Assembly: GCA_014526335.1 (NCBI GenBank)
Contig: JACTAT010000371.1
Span: 675,501 to 739,500, forward strand
DNA: 64,000 bases
Direction of reading: 5' to 3'
Source: Chrysaora quinquecirrha
Taxonomy: Eukaryota; Cnidaria; Scyphozoa; Semaeostomeae; Pelagiidae
In this document: piece after piece, positions 20,860 to 33,546 of the stretch
How positions within the stretch are numbered: the stretch's first letter is position 1
Layout: each line of letters opens with the position of its first letter
Made by a program: the position numbers and the translations under genes
The notes under the pieces: model-generated
Databases searched by the model: none
Told to the model about the DNA's origin: nothing
What the model saw: the letters and a program-made list of their open reading frames with translations, nothing else

Positions 20860-21497
20860 GTTTAATTTTTCCATTTAACACAACATATTTACATTTTAAA
20901 ATAATTTTATTAAATAAGGTTTCAAATTGTTCATATCAATGTTCATGTATTTGATTTTTGCTTATTTTCATGGTGTAGCAAGTGTCTTTATTTCTAATTG
21001 TCCAAATTAAATTAAATTATTCTTAACAACAACTAACATATTTGAAAAATTCCAATTAACATATGAAAACTACAACTAATTTAATGAATTATCTACTTAA
21101 TGACTATGATAAACTAATTAAGGAAACTACAACTAAATAATTTAAGAAACTTATAACTAAAACAACAACTTCAGAACTATAAGAAAATTACAACTAATAA
21201 AATTAATAACTTACTTAACTACAATTTATTACCAAATATACTAAACCTAAACAAACCCAATACTAGCAAATTCTAATGTTAAAACCAAATGAATAAACTA
21301 CAACTAATTAAATACTTATTAAACTACAATCGAAATTCCTTAATTCTAAGTTAAAAAATTCAAACGTTGAAACAAATATATAAACAATTTAATAAACGCA
21401 ATAATAATTCATAAAATAAAAGGAAAAACGGAAAAGTTAAGCAGGAAAAAAAGGAGAGAAAAAAAACAAAATCGGGGAAATGAAAAAGAGGCAAGTC
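20860..21497 (-). other. LINE 3' UTR, AT-rich
   Basis: About 640 bp after the ORF2 stop, rich in ACAACTAATTAA-like words, homologous to 37262-37800 in the truncated LINE copy. No ORF or RNA gene is seen. Confidence 0.7.
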
Positions 21498-24400
21498 TCA
21501 TGGGATGTTGATTTTCATATTTCGATTCTCAAGGGAAGCAAGGACGCCATTTTGACACCATTTTTGTTCAAAAAGATTGAGAGTTTCAACATCTTGTGAA
21601 GCAATGAAATGTTCTCCTTTGAGTTTGGAAATAACTTTGAAGATGAATCTGTTTTTCAAGTCATCTCTTTTGTTGTCAAAAATAATTTCATTTCTGGTCT
21701 TCCAAATAACGGAAAAAGCTGCATCTCGTAAAAAGTTTTCCACAGGTAAGTCGGGTTTATATTCGTAAAAACCAAGGATAACAAACTTACAAATGTTGTT
21801 TAGTTTGAGGGAAGGGTTTATTTTCTTAACAAGTTTGAATACAAATTTCCACAGTTTACTGACAGGGGTACAATTGAAAAAGGCATGAAGTGAAGTTTCA
21901 TCATAGGAATTGCATCTTTGACATGCAGGAGTTTGGACAATCCTATGTCTATATAATCTTTCATAGGTAGGGAGGCAATGTTGAAGGAACTTCCACTGAA
22001 TGTTGGCAGATTTTCTGTCATGATTTCTTTTGAATAAAGTTTTAAAGAGTCTTGGCCAGTTGATAAAACCTATTTTTTTTGTTCCCAAATAACCCTAAAT
22101 TTCTGAAGAACAACATTTTGATCTTTCAAGATGAGCATATTGTAAATTGCTTTGCAATTCAGAGATGAAAATAAAACATATTCATCTTTGGTATTTTTAA
22201 TATAAAGGTCATCAGATAAACTTCTTTCATTGCTGCACTCAGTTGTTATTTTTTCTTTCCATTCAGGGGGTAAACGTGATTTCAATTTGGAGTAGAAACT
22301 GTCTGAGAAACCAGAAGGGATTAATTCATGCAGGGCATTGGAAGGTAAGAATCCAGTTGTAAATTCATAAGAAATATCTCTTATTGTGGTAATGTTAGCT
22401 TGTATCCAAGCATTACTGGTATCAACATATGTGAAATAGTTGTCGAAAAAAGGTTCATTGTAAATTCCTTCAATATCTGTGGGTTTAAGTCTAAGGTCTG
22501 AAAAATTTGCTGCAAAACATTTTATAACATCTCGATAAAACTGTGGGACATTTTTCATTTCGATTGGACGTAAGTAACATTTGAATATTTTGGCACCAAT
22601 GTTAAAGTTCTTATACTTATCAAAGTTCAAGGCGAACAATTCTTTCCATTTAGACTGATTGTCATTTTGAAGATATTTTGAAATCCAAGATAATTTAATG
22701 GCATCAGCTTTCTTTTCAATATCAATAATATTCAACCCTCCTAATTCGTATGGAAGTCTTGCTTGCGTACGTTTAATAGGATCTTTTTTATTCTGATAAA
22801 TGAACTTCCACAGTTTATCATTGATTTTTTTGAGAGCCCATTCGGGAATGGGATATATGGCTGCAGTGTACCAGAAAACCGAGCTGGCCAGCTGGTTTGC
22901 AACCACAGCCCTCCCCCTCAAGGAAAGATCACGAGCAGTCCATAGGTCTAAAGTTTTACAGAATTTATTTATGCGAGGATCCCAGGTTTCTTTTTCTTTC
23001 AAAATAGGGCCATGAAAAACACCAAGGATTTTCAATGCTTCCCTGCCCCATTTTAAATTATATGGATTATCTGATCTGTTTTTATATCTTCAAAGCCAAA
23101 TTCCATTACTTTTTCCTTTGTTTATTTTAGCTCCTGATGCCATTTCAAAATCTTGGACACAATCAAAAGTTGATTTGATGGACTGTTCACCTTGCAAGAT
23201 GATTGTGGTGTCATCAGCATACTGGGTAATTTAAAATTCAACATTTTTAATGGTAATACCAGTAATGTCTTGGTTTTTTCTGATAGAGATTGCAAAAATT
23301 TCGGAAACTAGGACCTATAATAATGGGGATAGGGGACATCCCTGTCTCACTCCACTACCAAGGGTGAATGGGGCAGAGATGTACCCATTTACTTTCACAC
23401 GACTACTAATATTATGATACAAAGTTTTAATATATGAAATGAATTGTGGCCCAAAACCAAAGCTTTCTAGGGTTTTGAAAAGGAAATTCCAGTTTACACG
23501 GTCAAAGGCTTTCATTTGATCTAAAGATAGAAGGGCTGCTGGGAGATTTTCATTTTCAGCATAGTAAAGGAGATCTCTTAATATATGGCCGTTTGACAAA
23601 ATTGATCTATTTGGGACACTGCATGTTTGATCTTCAGAAACAATGCTTGATAATACATCTCGTAAACGATTGGCAAGAGTTTTTGCAATTATCTTGTAGT
23701 CAACATTGAGCAGACTAATTGGTCTCCAATTGCCTAGATCACTTTTGTCACCTTTCTTGTAAAGTGTTGAAATTAAGCTTACTCGCTGAGAGTGGGAAAG
23801 TTGTTGTAAGTCAAAGCAGCTGTTAGCAACCTTTGTAAAATGCTCCCCAATGATATTCCAGAAGGTTTTATAAAACTGTACTGGAATACCATCAAGGCCT
23901 GGTGTTTTATTATTTTTCATCTTAGAAAGTGCTGTGTATAATTCATCTTTAGTTAGTTGGCCCTCACAAGAATCTCTGTCAACATCGCAAAGTTTGTTTT
24001 CTACTTTTGAGAGTAGTTCATTTTGTTTAGAGGCGTCTGTCGGTTCATTTGCAAACAAGTCAGAGTAAAATATTTTGACAGTTTCAAGCATATCTTTTGA
24101 ATTGTGAACTATTGTTCCTGTCTTTGTCTTAACAGATTTCATAACTTGTGCAGCTTGACGTTTTTTCTCTAAATTACAAAAATATTTGGTGACCCTTTCA
24201 CCCTCTTCTGTCCAGCGTGCTTTTGCTTTGACTTTTAAATTGAATGCTTCGTTTGTTTCAAGGCATTTTATTTCTTTGGTTATACGTTCAACTAAGTCTT
24301 TGAATGACTGTCTGTCTGTCTATTCTGCTTTTTTCGTTGCATTGCGCAATTGTTTATAAAGTTTTGACTTTTTTTTTTACGTTCAATTGAGAGTTTTATG

Positions 24401-25311
24401 CAATATTGTTTAGTGATTGTTGCTATTTGTTTTTTAGCCTTATCCCACCAATCAAGGGGATTACGAAAATCGTCAATTATGGAAATCCAAAACTGGAGAA
24501 ATCCTGACATTGCAAGTTGATAATCTTCTTGTTGTAAGATGGACGTATTCATTTTCCATCATCCCTTTCCCCTCATTATCTTATCAAAATCAAAAACCAG
24601 TAAAAGTTTTTGATGATCAGAGTGGGGAAAGGGAACAATTTTACATTTTGTAAAGTAATTCAATGTAGCTTTTGAGGTATAGAATCTGTCAAGTCTGCTG
24701 TATGTTCCAACTGGGCTTTTGTATGTATATTGCTTTTCATCAGGGTGAAAGGTTCTCCAAATATCTTGTAAATCATTTTCATTAATTGTCTCAATAAGAG
24801 GATTTTTTGATCTGTCAATGTATGTTATGTCTCTACTTCTGTCTAGGTTAGTATCAAGAACTGTATTGAAATCCCCACCATAAATAATAAATTCAACATC
24901 AGGATAATTTTGGATTTTAGTCTGAATTTCAGAAAATTTATCCTTTCTTTTCTGTGTTTTATTACCTCCTGCAGGAGCATATACATTTATCAATAGAAAG
25001 CGGTGATCGTCATAGGTCAAGTCAGTAAAAATGTAGTTTCCTTCTTGGCAAATTTCATTAGAATGTATGGTTGCATTGAAATTTTCAGAAATGAGGGTGC
25101 TAACACCTGCAAAATTATTGGGAGAAATTGAGTGTATTTTTATTCCTTTCCACCTATCATCAGAAATGATGGAGTTTTTTGTGTTATGATTTAAATGTGT
25201 TTCCTGCAAAAGTACAATACTTGGCTTATCATTCTTTAAATTGTGGAAAATTGCGTCTGCCTTATTGTTGTCATTTAGACCATTAACATTTATACTAACT
25301 ATAGATGGCAT
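21498..25311 (-). pseudogene. LINE ORF2: APE endonuclease, reverse transcriptase, zf-RVT
   Basis: The most complete ORF2 in the window. Endonuclease (25311-24559): MPSIVSINVNGLNDN, IVLLQETHLN, FIIYGGDFNTVLD, and SDHQKLLLV, all catalytic residues intact. The RT (24142-22070) has NWRPISLLNVDYKI, LSLDQMKAFDRVNWNF, SGVRQGCPLSPLL and QYADDTTIILQGE (YADD box, in the interrupted part near 23220). The C-terminal zinc motif CQRCNSYDETSLHAFFNC lies near 21905. Inactivating changes: TGA at about 24556, a frameshift near 24290, stops at 23312 and 23230, and a shift near 22080. Confidence 0.9.
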
Positions 25312-25393
25312 ATTCAGCTAGGTTTTGGGACACAATTCAATTCAGGTTAACTAATCTGTTATGCCCAAATCCAATTATAAAGTAAAAATATTA

Positions 25394-25407
25394 AGCAAAT
25401 AGTGATT
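25394..25407. repeat. Target-site duplication, left copy
   Basis: AGCAAATAGTGATT, repeated exactly at 33974-33987. Together the two copies bracket the insertion that split the U1-LINE. A T run follows this copy, that is, a poly(A) tail on the minus strand. Confidence 0.85.
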
Positions 25408-25547
25408 TTTTTTTTTTTTTAATATTCATTTCATTCTCAATAAAAATAGATTATAATATACATTAAAAAAAAAACATAAAAGGGCAAATATGTAAAAAGT
25501 CAAAATAAATAAAAAAGAAAAAAAAAACGTTAAAATAGCGTTCAAAT

Positions 25548-27757
25548 TTAAAAGACTGTCCTAGATCCTCGGATACATAAAATCATAGATTTAAGTAGTT
25601 TAAAAGAAATTTTAGTTCTAATGTCCGAAATGATTTCATGATATTTCTTCCCTCGTTTCTCTGCGATTTTGGCTGCCAGTTTTTTATGAAAAGTTGTGCA
25701 TTCTTTTGACATTGCTCCATTTGATCCGAATACCAAGGGGGTAAACGAGCCATGCTCCACTTCAATTATTCTTTGGTTATATGAACGTTTTTTCTTTTCA
25801 GCATTTTTCAAAACGGTTTCTGTTGCCTTGTTTTCGTACGATGGAGTTCAAGATTCGCCACGCTTAACATCAAAATAGGCCGTTTGCCCTTCCCTGAAGA
25901 AACCTCGAGCTTTAATATCTAGGCGAGCGTTATCCTCAGTATTGGCAGACGATAATGATAACACTTCACCTGAGAGTGGCAAAAGCCTCGGTTCTATGGC
26001 TACGTTTCTGCAGATTTCATTTAACAGTTCAGCTTCAAAATTTCTCAAATCGTTGTGTCTTATATGTATGAAACCTCCTTTTTTGCATGTCATGGCGTGT
26101 GGTACATTAAAAGGCTGATTACATGGGCATTTGCTTGGCAAATTTTGCAGAGGAAAGTCATATCTCAGATAGAGAGCGTCCCGAAATTCTTCTTTGTTCA
26201 AGACATACCCCTCTTCCTCCAAAGGGAGCGCCACCAGCCAATTAGAAGCACCTTTATCTTTAGCTAAAGATATTGTTTTTTTTAAGGAGGGCGATATTTC
26301 GTTTTCAATTTCAGTAGCCCTGTTCTTCCCCTGTATAATTCTTTCAATCTTACAGTTTTTAACAATTTGATCTGTCTTATTTGAGTCTGGTATTTCGCAC
26401 ATTCTTTGTTGGACTATCAAGGCTGCTAATGGGGCACTAATCATTTTCGATGCTTGGAACTCCCTCGTTGATTCTTCCACTATGTTTCCTACTCCCAAAC
26501 CTCAAAGACGTGTAGGCATGCTAAAAATGTCCTCAAGATCTGGGGGGATGTCGCATCCAAATATTGTTGGTATGAGCTTGTCAAATATGTATTCCAAAAG
26601 GGGTCTCAATAGGAGGTCAATGTCCGGAATCGTTTTGATGTAATAAGTGAATTTATGTTTGTACCCATGTATATATGCACTGTATGCAGCTTGAGGCTGG
26701 GTTTCGGCAATGCTACATAAATTCTCTAACTCTTTAATCCAGTTTTTGACTTTATCTCCCACATATTTTTCTTTAAAGCTTTTTGTTCCAAGAGCTGCCC
26801 CCAAATGCCGCTGACCTTCTGTTGTTATCTGAATGGCAAAATTTTTAAAATCACATTTGCTTCGTCTAGATCATGTTCGTTTCTCAAAATCAGCCATGAC
26901 TTTACTTCATTTACAAAATATCCATATTTTAATCCTTCTTTCGATAAATATTGGAAAAAACTGGCAAGTGATTTCAGTTTTCCTGCTGCAGAGGCATCGT
27001 CAGCCAGCCATACTTGTTTCACATCTTTGAAAGAATTTCTAAGTGTTGAAATGATTGAAGAAATTGCAACTGCATAAAAAGGCATAGCCAACGGATCTCC
27101 CTGTGTTGTGCCCTCCTGAGAGAGAATTTCTCCTCCCCCAGAGATAAATAGCCGAGAAGGTTGTCTGTAAGTGTTTATCAGAATGATAGATGCTCTCGGG
27201 CAAAGTACTTGGATGTTATGCAGAGCAACGTTCCTATTCAAAGAGTTAAAGGCATTGGAGGCATCAATTAGCAAAACGCCTTGAGTATTTTCTTCCTGAA
27301 ATATGTCTTGCATGGCATGAATAGCGGCTTCTGCTCCGGCTTTGTGCCCTGCACATACCTGCAAAGGACCTGCTGACTCTTTAAAATCCTCTTTCAGCTC
27401 TGATGCAATAGCTCTGTCTATTAAACGACGCAGTACTTCACCGATTCCAATAGGCCTTATGCCTGGGTTCTTATCAAGTGGAATCAATCGATTTGCTGTG
27501 TAGGCTTCTAGACACGAGGGGTCTAATACCTCACATGCTAGCTTTTGTGCCAATGTGGCTATTTCTTCACGCAAGTCCTTCCCTTGTTTTTGAAACTGTT
27601 TAGAGCAGAGTATACGCCTATATTGCACGGAATCCAATTGTGAGGGGCCAGCAGCTCCTTTTAGGGATTTAGCAAGCTGCTCTATTTTCTGCTCGTTGAT
27701 ATCTAATTTGATATTGCTCAAATTTTGAATGGGACCATTCAAAGAGAATCTTTCAGA
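25548..27757 (-). pseudogene. Non-LTR retroelement RT with restriction-like endonuclease
   Basis: RT part (27742-26825): GIRPIGIGEVLRRLIDRAI, LLIDASNAFNSLNRNVALHN (motif A), EGTTQGDPLAMPFYAVAIS (motif B) and WLADDASAAGKL (motif C, LADD). A connector follows (26804-26502). The C-terminal part (26498-25848) has a zinc motif CPCNQPFNVPHAMTC, then RHNDLRNFEAELL, ARLDIKARGFF and AYFDVK: the PD-(D/E)xK restriction-like endonuclease seen in CRE/R2/NeSL-type elements. The tail (25811-25548) contains VEHGSFTPLVFG. A frameshift, two stops and a missing N-terminus make it defective. The clade is not certain. Confidence 0.8.
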
Positions 27758-28388
27758 TTAATATTTGTTCCAGGGAAGGCAATAACGGCATGGAAGCAAA
27801 AGCAATTGGCTATGCAAAAGAAGTCCCTCAGCGCTGTGTAGCCACCATTGTCTATCAACTGAGATCTGGTGATGTTTTTCTCATCATCGGAACTTCAGAA
27901 TGGGCGGTCAGTGTGCCAGCCCAATGCCAAAATGCCCTTCGCTTCTGGGGGGTTGACGAAGAAACGAAGTTTTTTCCGCAGACCAGCACACTATGTCCAT
28001 GCCGACAACCAGAGCCTGAGGACACTAGTCGCAAGCATGAAAAGAGTGAAAAGAAAGCAAGCACCTAAACCAAGCAAGCAGGGAGGGTGGGTGGGACAAA
28101 AATCTGCTTGTCAAGCACTTTGAAACGTTCTCCGTTCACAGTTCATGTTCAGTTTTAATGATAAGCACAGACCGCGTGGCAAAATTTATAGCCGCCAAAT
28201 TTAAACGCACGAGTTAACCCGATTCACCATAGCAACACTGCTGTATAAGGAATCGCTTTGTATGAAACAGCTTCCACCAATCATGAGACACCTCAAAGCT
28301 TCTCTACCTCTAATGCGATGCAAGAGGGCAATAATAACATAAAGCCCTGTCACATATTAAACCCGAATAAATTGCATTTAGTCGTGCC
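27758..28388. repeat. Tandem-repeat element, short unit (R1 + R2)
   Basis: Composed of R1 (27758-27979, 222 bp), about 115 bp of unique sequence, and R2 (28095-28388, 294 bp). R1 recurs at 28389-28610 and R2 at 33250-33546, each almost identical. The unit is directly followed by a long unit with the same ends, a head-to-tail dimer in which this member has lost its interior. Open frames of 92 residues in R1 are conserved only because the DNA is recent. Confidence 0.75.
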
Positions 28389-28944
28389 TTAATATTTGTT
28401 CCAGGGAAGGCAATAACGGCATGGAAGCAAAAGCAATTGGCTATGCAAAAGAAGTCCCTCAGCGCTGTGTAGCCACCATTGTCTATCAACTGAGATCTGG
28501 TGATGTTTTTCTCATCATCGGAACTTCAAAATGGGCGGTCAGTGTGCCAGCCCAATGCCAAAATGCCCTTCGCTTCTGGGGGGTTGACGAAGAAACAAAG
28601 TTTTTTCCGCCAAGAGCGAAGCTCCCCCAACCCCCCAAAGCAAAGGCAAAGGAAAGCGAGAAAAACACCACCAAGCAACGCATCCTAAACTGGCCCAAGA
28701 GAAAGAACACCTGCGCAGCACCAAAGATCTGCACATCATCGGCTGAAGCCTCAATCAAAGATCTGTGCGTTTACGCCTCCACAACTTTCATCGCAACGGC
28801 TGCCAGCAAAGCAAATGCGCCCGTGAAAGGAATACCATACGACGACGACTGACGACGGCATCCAAAAAACGCGCATAACCTGAGAAGTGTGTATTATACA
28901 AACCATATACATTACCTCCACCACTGAGAACGATATATCCAAAC

Positions 28945-30700
28945 ATTAACTTTGAGGAAGACCAACCGGTCTTTATAACCTCGGCCAAGCATTAACATTG
29001 AGGAAGACCAACCGGTCTTAATAACCTCCGCCAATCATTAACATTGAGGAAGACCAACCGGTCTTTTAAACCTCCGCCAATCAATAACTTTGAGGAAGAC
29101 CAACCGGTCTTAACAACCTCATTCAATAAATAGCGTTGAGGAAGACCAACCGGTCTTAACAACCTCCGCCAATCGTTAACATTGAGGATGACCTGACGGC
29201 CATTAACCTCTTAAACATACTTTTATGGTAACTCCCATCGGGAGTAGTCCAGAATAGTGACCAGAGCTGTAAGAACAGATGCCCACCAAACTGAAAAAAC
29301 CTAGAGAAAAGCTAAAGCGCAGAATAAAATGAAGAGACAGTGCTCCCCGAAAGCAGCAACAGGAAAAAAACAGACACACGTAAAAGAATTACAGAAGCGA
29401 GAGAAAATATACACATACACAGGAACATATTTGAACGGTACAAAGCTTTAGTGCAGAAGGAGAACAATATCTCCAAAAAACATTAAGACTGAGGATGACC
29501 TGACAGCCATTAACCTCCGCCACGGAGAACGATATCTCCAATATTGAAATTGATGATTACCTGAGGCCATCAACCTCTGCCAGGGAGAACGATATCTCCA
29601 ATAATGAATTGATGATTACCCGAGGCCATTGACCTCCGCTGCGGAGAACGATATCTCCAAAAACATTAAAAACATTAAGGATGACCTTATACTCAGTAAC
29701 TTCCGCCACGGAGAACGATATCTCCAATATTGAAATTGGTGATTACCTGATGGCCATGAACCACAGCCACATAGAGCGATATTTTACCCTATCATTGAGG
29801 AGGACCTAAAGGCCAGACTAGCCATAGCGGTGATCTAACCCTTATAAGTTCGGAAAAGGAGCATTTATGTCTCCATAACTAACAAAAGGTGGACCTTACA
29901 GTTATTAACCTTTGAAAGGAGAACATCTCTCCACGTTGAAAAGTAGGGACCATGCAGTCACTAACTTTCTCGATATGATAAGCTGCCTAAAATCCTTGTG
30001 TCCAAGATCAGCCATGATGGTGACCTAACAGTTATGATCTCCGAAAAGGAGCACCTCCATCCCAGAATTAGCAATAAGATGGACCTTATAGTTATTAACC
30101 TTTGAAAGGACAATATATTTCCAAGATGAACAAAAAAGGGGACCTTACAGTTATTAACTGCCCATCCCAGGGAAGGTATGCCCAAAAATAGCCATGATGG
30201 TGACCTAACAGTTATAACCTCTCAAGGTTGCTAACAGTATATGCTAGCACGTGTATATACCAGATAAGCCACAATGGGGACCTAAAAATGTAGAATCTCA
30301 AAAAGAAGCTATTCTTTCTAAAAGGATAATGGACAGTGCATGTCCGAAACATGTCTTGCAAATTAAAAGTTGTTGTTTTTGCTGTTAAATTTCTAATTGA
30401 TGCGCTACTCCTAAGAAAAAAGGATAACAATAGGGAAGGACCCTTTAGTCATTAAGCCTTGACCATAGTGAGCTCCCGAATGAGCATTATGAGTAGGTAT
30501 CTTTCCTTTCCAATCATAACTGTAGTCTTTGTAAACCACTTTTCAAATTAACAATGAGAATGACATCAAAGTCATTAACCTCCAACAAGTGGAGAACATG
30601 TATCTCACGTGACCAATAAAGGTAACCTTTAGTTGTCATGAACTTCTGACCATTGAGACCCGTCTCCAGCATTACACAAAAGCAACCCAATTACAAATCA
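28945..30700. repeat. Minisatellite field, about 58-60-bp period
   Basis: At 28945-29190 about five units carry TTGAGGAAGACCAACCGGTC, whose core AAGACC-AACC-GGTCTT is a perfect 6-bp stem hairpin, plus AACCTCCGCCAA. From 29470 more diverged units alternate GAGAACGATATCTCCAA, another short palindrome, with GATGACCTGA..GCCATTAACCTC, decaying towards 30700. The gradual divergence suggests amplification from the left. Confidence 0.8.
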
Positions 30701-30931
30701 TCGGTGTAAATAGCTAGAAATCCTATGAGAAAATCCCAGGCCCAAAATTGTCTGATCAAGGAGCTTTTCTTTGCCTACATTCTCAAAATGATTAAAATGT
30801 CAATCAAATAGCCAAAACTAATGGATTTTGTCCAAGATTCCCAAATAAGACAAATGTCCTTCTCCCAAACAAAACCAGGGTATTGAAAAACACTGACCCA
30901 TTAGGTGCTGATTGTCAACCAAAAGAAATTT

Positions 30932-32028
30932 GTTATGCATCATTTTTTAAATGGATAGCTAGTAAGGAAGGCCTTTTGGCATGTTTTCAGGATGAATGAC
31001 GAAACAGAAATTCCTACCTTGGAAGTGTACCCAATAACACAGAAACATTTTCACATGATTGCTTGATAAATAATAAACAAGGGGAGGGGTGCCCCATTGC
31101 TCAATGTCTATGTTCCATCCACAGAGCACACATCCCGAACCACTGATACTAAGCTAAGAGCCCAGTCTCCTTATTATACCATCATCGTGGGGAAGACTTT
31201 TCTTTTATTTTCATCACTTGACAAAAGGACCAATAATTCAAAACACTCTGATGTTGGCAGAGCAGCCCCTTAAGAAGTTCTTTATAAAATTTCTGAACGC
31301 TGGTTAGATCAACCGCAGCAAGAAAAATAATGCTTCCAAAGCCAAGGCCTGACCAAAATTGATAAATTGTACTCCCAAATTGTGCCTGGGGCTAAGTCGA
31401 GAGCCATGTCTAAACATGAAACTGGGATTCTTGTTTGCCCATTTAATAATACAGAAAATCAGCTTATTCAATTCAAGGAGATTTTTATGCATCATTTTTG
31501 AAAAGGATAGCTAGTAAGGAAGGCCTCTTGGCATGTTTACAGGATGAATGACGAAACAGAAATTCCTACCTTGGAAGTGTACCCTATAAACACAAACACA
31601 TTTTCACAGGATTGCTTGATAAATAATAAGCAAGGGGAGGGCTGCCCCTTGGCTCCACGTCTATGTTCCATCCGCAGAGAACACATCAAGAACCACTGAG
31701 ACTATGCTAAGAGCCCAGTCTCCTTATTAGCCTCTGTCATCGTGGGGAAGAATTTCTTTTTATTTTCATCATTTGACAAAAGGACCAATAGTTCAAAACA
31801 CTCTGATGTTGGCAGAGCAGCCCGTTAAGAAGTTCTTCATGAAATTTCTGAAGGCTGGTTAGATCAACCGTAGCAAGAAAAAAAATAAGGCTTCCATAGC
31901 CAAGGCCTGACCCAAATTGAGAAATTGTACTCCCCAATTGTGCCTGGGGCTAAGTCAAGGGCCATGTCTAAACATAAAACTGGGATTCTTGTTTGCCCAT
32001 TTAAAAATACAGAAAATCAGCTTATTCA
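30932..32028. repeat. Tandem duplication, 553-bp period, two copies
   Basis: Copy 1 (30932-31484) and copy 2 (31485-32028) share TTATGCATCATTTTT, GGATAGCTAGTAAGGAAGGC, GGTTAGATCAACCG and AAATCAGCTTATTCAA in the same order, with about 5-8 percent visible differences and small indels. No ORF in it is credible. Confidence 0.85.
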
Positions 32029-32029
32029 A

Positions 32030-33249
32030 AGAACATTGCACCCAGCTGAATAACAACTAGACCTTTCTAGATGATAAAAATCCGTTTAGAATACCAAAAC
32101 TGTGCAATCAATTGAGAAAAAGGGCATTCTTATTTAACACGACACTTGAAGCATCATCTCCCTCCAAAAAAGTTGATGGTAAAAGATAAAATAGATTTTC
32201 TCTCTTAACCAAAACAATAAGCAGTAGGCAACTCAAAGCTGTATAGCTGCTGCATACAAGAGTGTAGCCGAAATCCATTTGCTTTCAAAAATTATTTTGA
32301 CAGCAACATGCAACCCTGCAGTATTGCTTTTAAAAATGAACTAAGGTACACCTCACCAAATTCAAAAATATTTACTATAGGTTGGCTGACAGGAATGATT
32401 GAAGCCTAAAAAAAAAAAGTTTAACTCAAGTAAAATTTTCATAGGATTGCAATATTTGGATACGAAAATGCAAAATCTGACTGTTGCATCCAAACAACAT
32501 ATGAAAGGCAATACATAAACAATGGTTCAAAACACCCAAAGATTGCATTTTTGTTTTTTTTTTTTTCTTTCGATTAGGTTATTAGGACACAGGTTTTGAT
32601 ATGCCCATGAACAAATAACAAAATTGATGCAGGGAACAAATTGAAGAAAGTACAGGACTTCATATCTGTTTTAGCCTAATGCCTAGTATCACAAACCAAG
32701 TCCAAAACGCCTGCCTATATCAAAAGGCCTAAAGCAGAAACAACGGATCTCATTCCTGCCAACATGCTTCAACTTTATCCTGCATCAGGATGGGCAATCC
32801 AACAGCACGAAAATACTACTAGAAAGCTCGGCGAATGTTCGTGTTTTGTCATGAGTCCAGTAGGCCTATAAAAAATTAGATTACTGCTCTATGTAGACAG
32901 GAAAATTCGTGTATCTATCTAATCTAGAGGCCCGGTCAATTCGACAAACAATCCGACAAGAGAATAAATGAAGAAATAAGCAATTTAATAGTGATAATAA
33001 CCATCACATATAGAGATTAAGAATTGAATGCCAAGAAACCCAGCACGGTAAAGCAACCCTTTTTTGAGTAAACACTCCAAAAGGATTTTGGCCCACGTGT
33101 GGCCTAGGCAAACTATGAAGATACTCAAATCTCCACCTAAATTCTAAAATTCAAATATTGGAAGACAAAAAATAATAAAAACAAACAGAAATCAGAACTT
33201 TCTCACCCAATTCAACTTTCATAGCAGCCAAAACTTGCGAAGAAGACAA
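32030..33249. other. Interior of the tandem-repeat element, no gene
   Basis: AT-rich non-coding sequence with T and A runs (for example near 32555-32570). Nothing further recognised. Confidence 0.4.
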
Positions 33250-33546
33250 GACAAAAATCTGCTTGTCAAGCACTTTGAAACGTTCTCCGTTCACAGTTCA
33301 TGTTAAGTTTTAATGATAAGCACAGACCGCATGGCAAAATTTATAGCCGCCAAATTTAAACGCACGAGTTAACCCGATTCACCATAGCAACACTGCTGTA
33401 TAAGGAATCGCTTTGTATGACACAGCTTCCACCAATCATGAGACACCTCAAAAGCTTCTCTACCTCTAATGCGATGCAAGAGGGCAATAATAACATAAAA
33501 GCCCCTGTCACATATTAAACCCGAATAAATTGCATTTAGTCGTGCC

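Larger units (their letters stand above)
20825..25393 (-). mobile_element. U1-targeting Tx1-type LINE: 3' portion (ORF2 and 3' UTR)
   Basis: Second half of a single LINE whose first half is 33988-35789; the two are separated by an 8.57-kb insertion with a 14-bp duplication. Contents on the minus strand: end of the ORF1-ORF2 spacer (25393-25312), ORF2 (25311-21498), AT-rich 3' UTR (21497-20860), terminal hairpin (TAGGCATGTGCCTA at about 20840-20855) and an A run abutting U1 at 20824. The LINE total without the insertion is about 6.4 kb, normal for the class. Confidence 0.88.
28389..33546. repeat. Tandem-repeat element, long unit (R1 - interior - R2)
   Basis: 5158 bp, starting with R1 (28389-28610) and ending with R2 (33250-33546). 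The interior holds a minisatellite field (28945-30700) and a 553-bp tandem duplication (30932-32028), with no coding domain. Non-autonomous elements with end modules around tandem-repeat cores are known among Helentron/Pearl-like repeats of invertebrates, but no diagnostic ends are seen, so the class is open. Confidence 0.65.

Noticed and set aside
27790..28852. Paired 92- and 143-residue ORFs starting MEAKAIGYAKEV
   Set aside because: They are identical because R1 is a recent DNA repeat; they diverge completely where R1 ends, and all three frames are equally open over part of it.
28945..30700. CRISPR-like array of palindromic repeats
   Set aside because: Eukaryotic context, spacers not unique, units degrade gradually, no cas genes: a minisatellite.
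28095..33546. R2 copies as LTRs of an LTR retrotransposon
   Set aside because: No TG...CA ends, primer-binding site, polypurine tract or gag-pol between them, and R1 is also duplicated, which LTR structure does not explain.
28389..33546. Canonical Helitron
   Set aside because: No 5' TC or 3' CTRR with hairpin at the unit ends on either strand and no Rep/helicase; only a loose resemblance to tandem-core elements remains.
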